Shown here: piece by piece, positions 1 to 6,503 of the stretch
Position numbering within the stretch: position 1 is the stretch's first letter
How the letters are laid out: the number at the start of each line of letters is the position of its first letter
Origin: Kiritimatiellia bacterium
GTDB lineage: Bacteria > Verrucomicrobiota > Kiritimatiellia > RFP12 > UBA1067
Direction: 5' to 3'
NCBI GenBank assembly: GCA_017411125.1
Contig: JAFPNP010000258.1
Span: 1-10,470 of the forward strand
DNA: 10,470 nt
Program-made: the position numbers and the translations under genes
Notes under the pieces: model-generated
Seen by the model: the letters and a program-made list of their open reading frames with translations, nothing else
What the model was told of the DNA's origin: nothing
Databases searched by the model: none

Positions 1-227
1 CGAGCGGGACTACGCCGGAACTGCGCAAGACGGTTGCCACGCTGCTCGTGCAGGCGGCGAGGCGCGTGAACGCCGTCTATGAGATCAACCCCGAAAACGC
101 GGCGGCGGCAGCGGCAATCGGCAAAGTTTCCGCGCTCGTGGAGGAGTACAAACTCGTCGCGTCGCAGTCCAAGGGCAAGAAGAAGGAAGAGCCGGAACCC
201 GCCCCCGCGCCGGAGGCGGCGAAGTGA
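1..227 (+). CDS. C-terminal end of an unrecognised protein (partial, 5' end outside window)
   Basis: An open frame enters from the left edge (first full codon at position 3) and stops at TGA 225-227, leaving 74 residues. The visible part is mostly helical in character, with Ala, Leu, Val, Arg and Glu (TPELRKTVATLLVQAARRVN, then a segment ending VEEYKLVASQ). It ends in a charged, Pro/Ala-rich tail (KGKKKEEPEPAPAPEAAK) of the kind often disordered and solvent exposed. Such a tail plus a helical core would suit a cytoplasmic or DNA-associated protein, but no family can be named from this fragment. Codon use is GC-rich like the rest of the window. The next gene starts 43 nt downstream with no terminator between them, so the two may be co-transcribed. 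Confidence 0.7.
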   Translation, partial: SGTTPELRKTVATLLVQAARRVNAVYEINPENAAAAAAIGKVSALVEEYKLVASQSKGKKKEEPEPAPAPEAAK

Positions 228-270
228 TTTTCGTTTCCACAATTCCGCAAACCTGAAAGGAAAACAGACA

Positions 271-2604
271 ATGAACATGAACAAACTGATTACCTTCGCC
301 GCAGTCGCGGCAAGCGCGGCAATCCCGATGTCGGCAAGCGCCGAAGCGTTGTCAATGAGTATCGCGGTGGCAGGCTACACCGGGACTACAACCCTAAAGA
401 ACTTCCAGGCGCTCGTGCAACTCTGCGACGGCAAGGGGACGTTCCAATACTCACAGTGTGCGGCGAACGACGGCTCAGACCTCTGGTTCACCGACTCCGA
501 CGGGAACGTCATCCCGCATGAAATCGATGCGTGGGACGCTTCCGCCGATTCGTTTGTCTGGGTGCGCCTCCCCGAAGTCGTGCCGGTGGTAAGCGGCGGC
601 TCGCCAACAACCTTCACGATGCACTGGGGCGACCTTTCGGCGAAGCAGACGGCGTCGGAGAACGTCTGGAAAAACTACAACGACGGCAAGGGCGGTTTCG
701 CCGGCGTGTGGCACATGGGAACGGCAAGCGGCTCCGCCAACGAGCCGGACGCCACCGGCAACGGGTTCGACGGCGTTCCGACCGCCATTTCCAACGGCGA
801 CTTGTCGCAGATGGTGCCCGGCGACGGCGTCGTCGGCAAGGCCCGCGTGAACCAGACAAGCACTGCCAATGGCAACGGCCTCGCGCTGCCGGACTATTCT
901 TCCGCGCTCGCCGACAAGTCGAAGTTCACTATCAGCGGATGGTGGTCTGCTACGGCTCTCGGATCAGAATTTTATCCGAGATTCTTCGAAATGCCCAACC
1001 GTATCGATGTATGCGCCTATGGCCGTTTAGGCTATGCATACTTGCAGAACATACAGATCAACCTTGCAAACCTTGCAAACACTGCCGTCGATAACTTCCA
1101 GTCGCCAGGATTCGTCCATCTCGCATTCGTGTTCGACGGAACGGTGCAGAACTTGTACAGCAACGGCAAGAAAAATTCGATGGTAGGCGACAGGACGATA
1201 ACTCCGGTCACGAGTCATGTCGATTTCATGCTCGGAGGAAAGAAAGGCGCTAACCGCGGCTGGATCGGACGGTACGACGAATTCCGCATCTACGACGGCG
1301 CTCAGTCGGCAGATCGCATCAAGGCAGACTACGACACCGTCGCGTCCGCCTCGGTGTTCCTGTTGTTCGGAGGAAGCGGGATCGCATCGAAAACACTCAC
1401 CGAGGACGAGGATTGGACCGGGCTTGACAACGCAGTGCTTGCGGGCGGGGCCGTAATCGACCTGAACGGACACAACCTCGCCGTCGCCGAACTTTCCGGC
1501 AACGGGATGATAACGAACAGCGCGTCCGGCACGGCGTCTCGCCTGTGCGTATCGAACGATTCCGCCGTGGTGAACACGACCGTCGCTATAGGCGGCAACA
1601 TCGTCCTCGTGAAAGACGGCGATGGCGCGTTAACATCTTCTACGGCACTGTCGTACACCGGCGGCACTATGGTACGGAAAGGCACGATCCAGGCACCGCA
1701 ATCGACGGCTGCCTACGATGCCGCGTTTACGCCTTTCGGCATTGGCAAGATAACCGTGAACTCCAACGCGACGTTCAACGCGCAGAGCACGGTCGCGTAC
1801 ACCAACGCCGTCATCCTCAACGGCGGCACGGTAAAAGGCGGCGCGGGCGATGGCGGAAAGCGGCCGATCGTGATGCTGGAGCGCGTCACCGCGCCGTCAT
1901 CCATCAATCAGTCGTCGGCTGCGATTGAGATAGGCGCCGAGGGCGTGCCGGTTGACCTCGGCGGGAACACTCTCGCCATCTCAATCGCCTCCGACACGTA
2001 TTTCCGCTGGAATGGATCGCTTGCGAATACTACCGGCAAACTTGTCGTAACGGGCAGCAGCGGCTATCTGCAAGATATGCCGGAGGCGTCCGGCAGCGTG
2101 GATATGGACGTCTCCACATACATAAATCTCACGCACGCGGTACGAGTCCGCGACTTCCGGGTTTCGAACGTCAATACCTCGGCCGGCACAGGAGCATACT
2201 ACGGAATCTACGTTTCTGGCACGTATACGCCCGTGGGTAACTACTACTACGGGTGCATCCTGCAGGACGGTGCGGTTCTCAACCTTTCGGAACGCAGCGG
2301 CTGTTTTACCGCCGCCTCGTCGCTTTCCGATGGCAGGTTGCCGTCGAATATTACTAACGCCAGAAAGACCGTGCAGTTCCCCGACCTCGGGACGGTGACG
2401 GTGAAACTCGCCGGGCGCACCGACCTCGATGCCATTGCCAATAGCGACAGCAACTACATCGTGAAGTGGAGCGGCCACTATGGACGGCCTGCGACAACCA
2501 CGTTCAAGCTCGACGATGAGACGAAGGAAAAATTCACGCTCAGGCCTGACGCGACAGGGCTCAAGCTTGAGAAGAAGAAAGGGCTTATGATCATCGTCAA
2601 GTAG
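271..2604 (+). CDS. Large secreted surface-type protein: DUF2341-like + LamG + autotransporter-type beta-strand repeats
   Basis: This is a 777-residue exported protein, probably a surface adhesin or glycan-binding protein. The start is ATG 271, preceded by GAAAGG (255-260) and followed by a clear signal peptide (Lys5, hydrophobic 6-20, cleavage after SASA at 24). Residues about 40-120 look like DUF2341: DLWFTDSDGNVIPHEIDAWD (70-89), FVWVRLPEV, then a beta strand ending MHWGD. Residues about 143-360 look like a LamG/concanavalin fold: FAGVWHMG, ATGNGFDG, FTISGWW, VHLAFVFDG and GRYDEFRIYDGAQS. Residues about 395-600 are beta-strand-rich, with an autotransporter-type repeat (LVKDGDGALT...SYTGGTMVRKGTI, 446-473) and NAVILNGGTVKGG (512-524). 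No C-terminal beta-barrel, PEP-CTERM or sortase motif is visible; the chain ends in a basic-hydrophobic tail (LEKKKGLMIIVK). Ligand and anchoring are unknown. An upstream in-frame extension to 79 is not used, because it overlaps the preceding gene. Confidence 0.85.
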   Translation: MNMNKLITFAAVAASAAIPMSASAEALSMSIAVAGYTGTTTLKNFQALVQLCDGKGTFQYSQCAANDGSDLWFTDSDGNVIPHEIDAWDASADSFVWVRLPEVVPVVSGGSPTTFTMHWGDLSAKQTASENVWKNYNDGKGGFAGVWHMGTASGSANEPDATGNGFDGVPTAISNGDLSQMVPGDGVVGKARVNQTSTANGNGLALPDYSSALADKSKFTISGWWSATALGSEFYPRFFEMPNRIDVCAYGRLGYAYLQNIQINLANLANTAVDNFQSPGFVHLAFVFDGTVQNLYSNGKKNSMVGDRTITPVTSHVDFMLGGKKGANRGWIGRYDEFRIYDGAQSADRIKADYDTVASASVFLLFGGSGIASKTLTEDEDWTGLDNAVLAGGAVIDLNGHNLAVAELSGNGMITNSASGTASRLCVSNDSAVVNTTVAIGGNIVLVKDGDGALTSSTALSYTGGTMVRKGTIQAPQSTAAYDAAFTPFGIGKITVNSNATFNAQSTVAYTNAVILNGGTVKGGAGDGGKRPIVMLERVTAPSSINQSSAAIEIGAEGVPVDLGGNTLAISIASDTYFRWNGSLANTTGKLVVTGSSGYLQDMPEASGSVDMDVSTYINLTHAVRVRDFRVSNVNTSAGTGAYYGIYVSGTYTPVGNYYYGCILQDGAVLNLSERSGCFTAASSLSDGRLPSNITNARKTVQFPDLGTVTVKLAGRTDLDAIANSDSNYIVKWSGHYGRPATTTFKLDDETKEKFTLRPDATGLKLEKKKGLMIIVK
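1060..1080 (+). repeat. 9-nt tandem repeat in the LamG region
   Basis: AACCTTGCA occurs twice in tandem plus a third AAC, exactly in codon phase, encoding NLANLAN (residues 264-270). It looks like a small slippage duplication inside the concanavalin-like domain. Confidence 0.8.
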
Positions 2605-2636
2605 CGACGGCGCGTGAGGTCATGCACCCTGTCATA

Positions 2637-2664
2637 AAAGCCCCGCCTTTCGGCGGGGCTTTAT
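2637..2664 (+). terminator. Rho-independent terminator after the surface-protein gene
   Basis: An 11-bp perfect stem, AAAGCCCCGCC (2637-2647) with GGCGGGGCTTT (2652-2662), closes a 4-nt TTTC loop. It is flanked by an A run on the left and TTTAT on the right. It lies 33 nt after the stop at 2604 and before the next promoter, so it should end the upstream transcript and insulate the pgpA operon. With A and T tracts on both sides it could also work in the reverse direction. Confidence 0.9.
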
Positions 2665-2666
2665 GC

Positions 2667-2685
2667 TGCAAAATTTCGTGCAAAA
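2667..2685. repeat. TGCAAAA direct repeat just upstream of the -35 box
   Basis: TGCAAAA occurs at 2667-2673 and 2679-2685, a 12-nt period close to one helical turn, ending 8 nt before the -35 hexamer. It could be an A-rich upstream element or an activator site, or chance. No known regulator motif is recognised. Confidence 0.35.
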
Positions 2686-2693
2686 CAGCGGGT

Positions 2694-2722
2694 TTGCCGA
2701 ACGTCCGTGGATTTGGTATAAT
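2694..2722 (+). promoter_or_regulatory. Extended -10 sigma70-type promoter for the pgpA-prc operon
   Basis: The -35 hexamer is TTGCCG (2694-2699, four of six matches to TTGACA), followed by an exactly 17-nt spacer. The -10 is a perfect TATAAT (2717-2722) preceded by TGG, which gives the extended TGnTATAAT form. It sits between a strong terminator and the first gene of a same-strand cluster, where a promoter is expected. The last two bases of the -10 are the first two bases of the ATG at 2721. A start of transcription 7-8 nt downstream would fall at about 2729-2730, on an in-frame GTG. Confidence 0.75.
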
Positions 2723-2729
2723 GTCGCCC

Positions 2730-3230
2730 GTGAAGAAAGACGATAGATTGCGCCTGTTTCTGGCAAGCGGCTTTTTCCTCGGCCTCTCCCCGGCGGCGCC
2801 CGGGTCGTTCGGTGCGCTTGCGGGGCTCGCGTGGCATCTTGCCGCGCTGTGCGCGGGATGGGGCGACGGAGCCGTCCGCGCGTGGTGTCTGGCGGGCGCG
2901 GTGCTGTTCTCCATCGTCCACTATCGTCTGACGCCGTGGGCGCAAGCCCGGTGGAAAGACCCCGATCCGAGGCACTTCGTGCTCGACGAGATAGTGGGCT
3001 ACCTCTGCGTTCCGTTGTTCTGGATTCTGCCGGAGAGGCCGCCGTTCCCCGTGTGGCAGCTGGCGGTGGCGGGATTCGTCGCGTTCCGCGTTCTCGACGC
3101 GATAAAGCTTCCGATCGCCCGCTACATCGACCGCAACGTGCATACCGCTTCCGGAGTGCTCTTCGACGACGTGGTGTCCGCGGCATATTCGGCAGCGCTC
3201 GTGTCGGGCGCGGCATGGAGTTTAAGTTAA
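2730..3230 (+). CDS. pgpA: Phosphatidylglycerophosphatase A (PgpA)
   Basis: PgpA dephosphorylates phosphatidylglycerol phosphate to phosphatidylglycerol at the inner membrane. From GTG 2730 the protein has 166 residues, close to E. coli PgpA (about 170). Family motifs appear in order: GLSPAAPG (18-25), the acidic DEIVG (86-90), FRVLDAIKLPI (119-129), then D134, H138 and DD (146-147); these acidic residues are the expected Mg2+/catalytic set. Hydrophobic segments around 28-48, 50-65, 91-104, 109-123 and 148-163 fit a multi-pass membrane protein. The start is uncertain: ATG 2721 lies inside the -10 box, so a transcript from that promoter would begin near GTG 2730 and be leaderless; TTG 2748 is also possible. 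Reading further upstream would run through the terminator hairpin. It is the first gene of the operon, 13 nt before the solute-binding protein. Confidence 0.93.
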   Translation: MKKDDRLRLFLASGFFLGLSPAAPGSFGALAGLAWHLAALCAGWGDGAVRAWCLAGAVLFSIVHYRLTPWAQARWKDPDPRHFVLDEIVGYLCVPLFWILPERPPFPVWQLAVAGFVAFRVLDAIKLPIARYIDRNVHTASGVLFDDVVSAAYSAALVSGAAWSLS

Positions 3231-3243
3231 GGGAAAACCGCAA

Positions 3244-4848
3244 ATGCGAAAGCCAACTCTAGTCCTGCTTGCATTCTCAGCCGCCGCGTGCGTTTCGGCG
3301 GCGACGTACAGACGCGCCATCGAGCGCGTGGCGTCGATGGATCCGATCAATTCGTCGTCCGTGCCCGATTCGCGGTGCAACCATCTGGTCTACGAATCCA
3401 TGCTCGAAGTGGACTATCTGGCCCGCCCGTACAAGCTGACGCCGGGCACCTGCGAACTTCCCGAGATAAGCAAGGACCGTCTCGTCTACACGTTCCGGAT
3501 GCGCGACGGCATCCGCTTCCACGACGATCCCTGTTTTCCCGGCGGGAAGGGGCGTCTCGCCACGGCGCACGACATAGTCTATTCGCTCGACCGTCTTCGC
3601 GATCCCGCGAACGCGGCGACCGGCATGTGGATCATGGATTACGTGGCCGACGTGAAGGCGACCGACGGCAAGACGGTCGTCATCGTCCTCAAAAAGCCGT
3701 TCCACGTGTTCCCGTGGCTCATGGCCATGACGTATGCGGGCGTCGTGCCGCGCGAGGCGGTGGAGGCCTACGGCGCCAAGTTCAGCCAGCATCCGATCGG
3801 GACTGGTCCGTACCGTCTCGCGGAATGGTGGCGAAACTACAGGATGGTGTTCACGCGCAACGAGCAATGGCATGGATGGAAGCGGATCGGGAACCCGGCG
3901 CCGTTCGACAGGCTGGAGTTCGTGGTGGTGTCCGACCCGTCCACGCAGTGGCTCATGTTCCTCGGCCACGAACTCGACGTGCTTGGCGGAATCGACCGCA
4001 ACAACTGGGACGCCGTGGTGGACAGGAACGGCGGGCTCGCTCCCGAGCTGGCCGCCAAGGGCGTGAAGCTGCTCACCGCGCCGATCATGCAGGTGATGTA
4101 CGTGGGCTTCAACATGGACGATCCTCTTCTCGGCAAGAACAAGAAACTCCGCCAGGCGCTCAATTGCGCCTTCGACGCGCCTGCGTGGAAGCGTTTCCTC
4201 AACGACCGCGTGGAGCCGGCGGACGGACCGATCCCGCGCGGCGTGGACGGGCGCATCGAGACGCCGTTCCAGTACGCGTTCGACGTCGAGAAGGCGAAGC
4301 GGCTTCTCGAGGAGGCCGGCTTTCCCGGCGGCATAGACCCGAAGACCGGCAAGCGGCTCGAACTGCCGATCGCGCTCGGACGCGCAGACCAGGGCGCGCG
4401 CGAGGAGGTGGAGCTGCTCCAGGGGTTCTACGACCGCGTGGGCATTCGCCTCGTGCCGCAGTTCATGACATGGGCCGCATACCTCAAGGCCGTTTCCGAC
4501 GGCCACACCACGATGTTCCTGCTCGGATGGGTAGGCGACTACCCGGACGCCGAGAACTTTCTGCAGCTCTTCCACTCGAAGAACTGCTCGCCGGGCGCCA
4601 ACCACGGCAACTACCGCAACCCGGAGTTCGACAGGCTCTACGACGAGGCCATGGCGGCGGAGAAGCCGGAAGCGCGCCGCGCAGCCTGGGCGAAAGCGCA
4701 GGACATCATCCGCGAGGACTGCCCGTGGATATTCCTCTACTTCTCCAAGTCCTTCTCGCTCGTATGGAACAACGTGGGCAACTTCCATCTCACCGACTTC
4801 CCCTACGGAATCGAAAAGCATCTGTACCAGGCATCCCCGAAAAAATGA
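3244..4848 (+). CDS. ABC transporter substrate-binding protein, family 5 (DppA/OppA type)
   Basis: This periplasmic solute-binding protein of the SBP_bac_5 family (peptide, nickel or oligosaccharide uptake) has 534 residues, the normal family length. A signal peptide spans 1-19 (cleavage after VSA). The Cys at position 16 has no good lipobox before it, so a soluble periplasmic form is more likely than a lipoprotein. Family features are YTFRMRDGIRFHDD (82-95), ATAHDIVYSLDRLRDP (106-121), the hallmark HPIGTGPYRLAEW (183-195), FNMDDPLL...LRQALNCAFD (289-311), GWVGDYPDAENFLQLF (428-443) and NYRNPEFDRLYDEAM (456-470). No permease or ATPase gene is adjacent, so it is an orphan whose partner must lie elsewhere. 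The substrate cannot be read from sequence. The start ATG 3244 lies 13 nt after pgpA, with only a weak GGGAAAA upstream. Confidence 0.93.
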   Translation: MRKPTLVLLAFSAAACVSAATYRRAIERVASMDPINSSSVPDSRCNHLVYESMLEVDYLARPYKLTPGTCELPEISKDRLVYTFRMRDGIRFHDDPCFPGGKGRLATAHDIVYSLDRLRDPANAATGMWIMDYVADVKATDGKTVVIVLKKPFHVFPWLMAMTYAGVVPREAVEAYGAKFSQHPIGTGPYRLAEWWRNYRMVFTRNEQWHGWKRIGNPAPFDRLEFVVVSDPSTQWLMFLGHELDVLGGIDRNNWDAVVDRNGGLAPELAAKGVKLLTAPIMQVMYVGFNMDDPLLGKNKKLRQALNCAFDAPAWKRFLNDRVEPADGPIPRGVDGRIETPFQYAFDVEKAKRLLEEAGFPGGIDPKTGKRLELPIALGRADQGAREEVELLQGFYDRVGIRLVPQFMTWAAYLKAVSDGHTTMFLLGWVGDYPDAENFLQLFHSKNCSPGANHGNYRNPEFDRLYDEAMAAEKPEARRAAWAKAQDIIREDCPWIFLYFSKSFSLVWNNVGNFHLTDFPYGIEKHLYQASPKK

Positions 4849-4855
4849 GGCTGCA

Positions 4856-5758
4856 ATGAGACCCACCGCGACACTTGCGTTTGCGTGCGTGGCCGCCGCG
4901 TTCGTCGCGACCGCCGCGACGCCTGCCGAAAAGGCAGACTACCGCTATGGCCTCACCCGCCTGAACGACGTGCTTGCGAAGGAATGCGCGCGGCGCGGCA
5001 TAACGATCACCGACTGGCACATACACCTGCGCGGCGGCATGACCGCGGCCATGGCGGCGGACCGCGAAAAAACGAGCGGCATCCGCAGCGGCGTGCTGGA
5101 AAACCACGGGCGCGAATGGCCGCTCGACAGCGACGAAACTCTTGCCGCGTTCATCGCCGACGCGAAAAAGACGTTGATCGACGGCCGCACGATGCCCGTC
5201 GGCATACAGGTGAACGACCGCGACTGGCATCGCCGCGTCTCGCCCGAAAACCTCGCCGCGCTGGACTACGTCCTTGCCGACACGATGATCATGGGCACGG
5301 GGCGGAACGGCAAGCCGCAGCGCCTCTGGCTGCTGGACGAGCCGATTTCCGACCCCGACGCATGGATGGAACGCTACATGGAGCACAACATGCGCGTCCT
5401 CGACGAGCCGATTTCGATTCTGGCGAACCCCACGTATCTTCCAACATGCATCGCAGGGGAGTATGACCGCCTCTGGACGGAAGAGCGGATGCGCAAAGTC
5501 ATCGCCAAGGCCGTGGCAAAGGGCATCGCGCTTGAGATACAGGCGGAATCGCCCTTTCCGCGCGCGAAGTTCCTAAAGCTTGCGAAAAAGATGGGCGCAA
5601 AGTTCAGCTTCGGCACGAACAACTTCGATCCGAAGCCGAAAGACCTTTCCCGCTGGCTTGAGGTGATCGACTGGCTGGACCTCAAAGGCGACGACATCTG
5701 GCGCCCTGCAAAGTTGAAAAATGGACAACACCCGTCTACCGATGGCGAAAGAGGATGA
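4856..5758 (+). CDS. Exported PHP/amidohydrolase-like protein of unknown function
   Basis: A 300-residue protein with a signal peptide (1-21, AT-rich cleavage region VATA/ATPAE), so probably periplasmic. The start ATG 4856 follows TGAGG (4846-4850), which overlaps the stop of the preceding gene. The mature part opens like a metal-dependent hydrolase: ITDWHIHLRGGM (51-62) with Asp53, His55 and His57. Further blocks are ENHGREWPLD (82-91), VGIQVNDRDWH (115-125), EPISILANPTYLP (184-196), YDRLWTEERM (203-212), GIALEIQAESPFP (223-235) and KFSFGTNN (249-256). From memory, the NPTYLP and GTNN blocks match a conserved uncharacterised PHP-like family of Planctomycetes and Verrucomicrobia. Where classical PHP enzymes have a late His in each of two motifs, this one has Asn (LANP) and NNF, so activity is doubtful or different. 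No substrate can be assigned. Confidence 0.75.
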   Translation: MRPTATLAFACVAAAFVATAATPAEKADYRYGLTRLNDVLAKECARRGITITDWHIHLRGGMTAAMAADREKTSGIRSGVLENHGREWPLDSDETLAAFIADAKKTLIDGRTMPVGIQVNDRDWHRRVSPENLAALDYVLADTMIMGTGRNGKPQRLWLLDEPISDPDAWMERYMEHNMRVLDEPISILANPTYLPTCIAGEYDRLWTEERMRKVIAKAVAKGIALEIQAESPFPRAKFLKLAKKMGAKFSFGTNNFDPKPKDLSRWLEVIDWLDLKGDDIWRPAKLKNGQHPSTDGERG

Positions 5759-5760
5759 CA

Positions 5761-5767
5761 TAAGGGG
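5761..5767 (+). promoter_or_regulatory. Shine-Dalgarno site that decides the uppS start
   Basis: TAAGGGG at 5761-5767 can pair over seven positions (one G-U) with the 16S 3' end and lies 10 nt before GTG 5778, the same spacing as GAAAGG before ATG 271. The in-frame ATGs at 5721 and 5742 have no comparable site and lie inside the upstream gene. Confidence 0.55.
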
Positions 5768-5777
5768 AAACGTTCCC

Positions 5778-6503
5778 GTGAATGCAGAGAACCTTGCGGT
5801 TCGTCCGGTCGCGCCTGTCCATCTGGCCGTGATCATGGACGGCAACGGGCGGTGGGCGATTGCGCGCGGGCGGAAACGGCTTGCCGGGCATCGGGCCGGC
5901 GTCGATGCGTTGGAACGCGTGTTGGAATGGTGCAAGGATGCCGGCGTAAAGGTCCTCACCGTGTATGCGTTTTCCACTGAAAACTGGAAGAGGCCGAAGG
6001 ACGAAGTGTCTGGCCTGATGAAGCTCTTCTCGACTTTCATTCGCATGAAGTCGCGCAAGCTCGTGCATGAACGAATCCGCTTCCGCGTGATAGGACGCAT
6101 CGACGACCTGCCTCCCGAACTCGCCGCCGACATCGCGAAGCTGGAAAAAGAGACCGCATCCTTCGAGCGGCAGCTCGTGCTGGCCGTCTCTTACGGCGGA
6201 CGGGCGGAAATCGCGGACGCCGCCCGGCGCATCGCCGCAGACGCAGCCGCCGGAAAGATACGTCCCGACGACGTGGACGAAGCGCTTGTCGGCTCGCGTC
6301 TCTACGCGCCCGACCTGCCGGATCCGGATCTCATAATACGCACGAGCGGCGAACAGCGGATTTCCAATTTCCTGCTCTGGGAATGCGCGTATTCGGAATT
6401 CTATTTCACGGACGCGCTCTGGCCAGACTTTTCGCGGGAGGACTTCGACGCCGCCCTTGCCTCCTATGCCACGCGCGACCGCCGCAGAGGAGGCCACGCA
6501 TGA
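5778..6503 (+). CDS. uppS: Isoprenyl transferase / undecaprenyl diphosphate synthase (UppS)
   Basis: UppS condenses isopentenyl diphosphate onto farnesyl diphosphate in cis steps to make the C55 carrier lipid for cell-wall and surface polymers. From GTG 5778 the protein has 241 residues, typical of the family. It shows IMDGNGRWA (19-27, catalytic Asp21), GHRAG (37-41), TVYAFSTENWKRP (61-73), SYGGR, and RTSGEQRISNFLLW (188-201) followed by YSEFYF with the Mg-binding Glu207 and WPDF. All catalytic and substrate-binding motifs are intact. The start is a choice: ATG 5721 gives 260 residues but overlaps the upstream gene by 38 nt and lacks a ribosome site, whereas GTG 5778 has one and leaves 14 residues before the HLAVIMDGNG block, close to E. 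coli UppS. The stop overlaps the dxs start in ATGA, suggesting translational coupling. Confidence 0.95.
   Translation: MNAENLAVRPVAPVHLAVIMDGNGRWAIARGRKRLAGHRAGVDALERVLEWCKDAGVKVLTVYAFSTENWKRPKDEVSGLMKLFSTFIRMKSRKLVHERIRFRVIGRIDDLPPELAADIAKLEKETASFERQLVLAVSYGGRAEIADAARRIAADAAAGKIRPDDVDEALVGSRLYAPDLPDPDLIIRTSGEQRISNFLLWECAYSEFYFTDALWPDFSREDFDAALASYATRDRRRGGHA
6486..6493 (+). promoter_or_regulatory. Strong ribosome binding site for dxs inside the uppS end
   Basis: AGAGGAGG at 6486-6493 lies 6 nt before ATG 6500 and within the last codons of uppS. It fixes the dxs start at 6500 rather than at the upstream in-frame ATG 6383, which lies deep in uppS. Confidence 0.8.

Noticed and set aside
79..270. 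N-terminal extension of the surface protein to ATG 79
   Set aside because: The extension is Arg-rich, overlaps the upstream gene, and would bury the clear signal peptide that starts at 271.
1900..2604. Autotransporter beta-barrel at the end of the surface protein
   Set aside because: There is no alternating aromatic strand pattern and no C-terminal Phe or Trp; the chain ends in a basic-hydrophobic tail.
2622..2720. N-terminal extension of PgpA to ATG 2622
   Set aside because: It runs through the terminator hairpin and the promoter, and adds residues not seen in PgpA.
3277..3300. Lipobox in the solute-binding protein signal peptide around Cys16
   Set aside because: The residues before Cys are SAAA without the usual Leu at -3, and a normal signal peptidase I site (VSA) follows.
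3277..4866. 529-residue open frame on the minus strand opposite the solute-binding gene, and a 523-residue frame at 3288-4859 on the plus strand
   Set aside because: Both mirror the GC-rich codon pattern of the true gene, are Arg-, His- and Val-rich, show no motifs, and the plus-frame solute-binding protein is unmistakable.
6383..6499. N-terminal extension of DXS to ATG 6383
   Set aside because: It lies within the conserved UppS C-terminus; the strong ribosome site at 6486-6493 points to ATG 6500.
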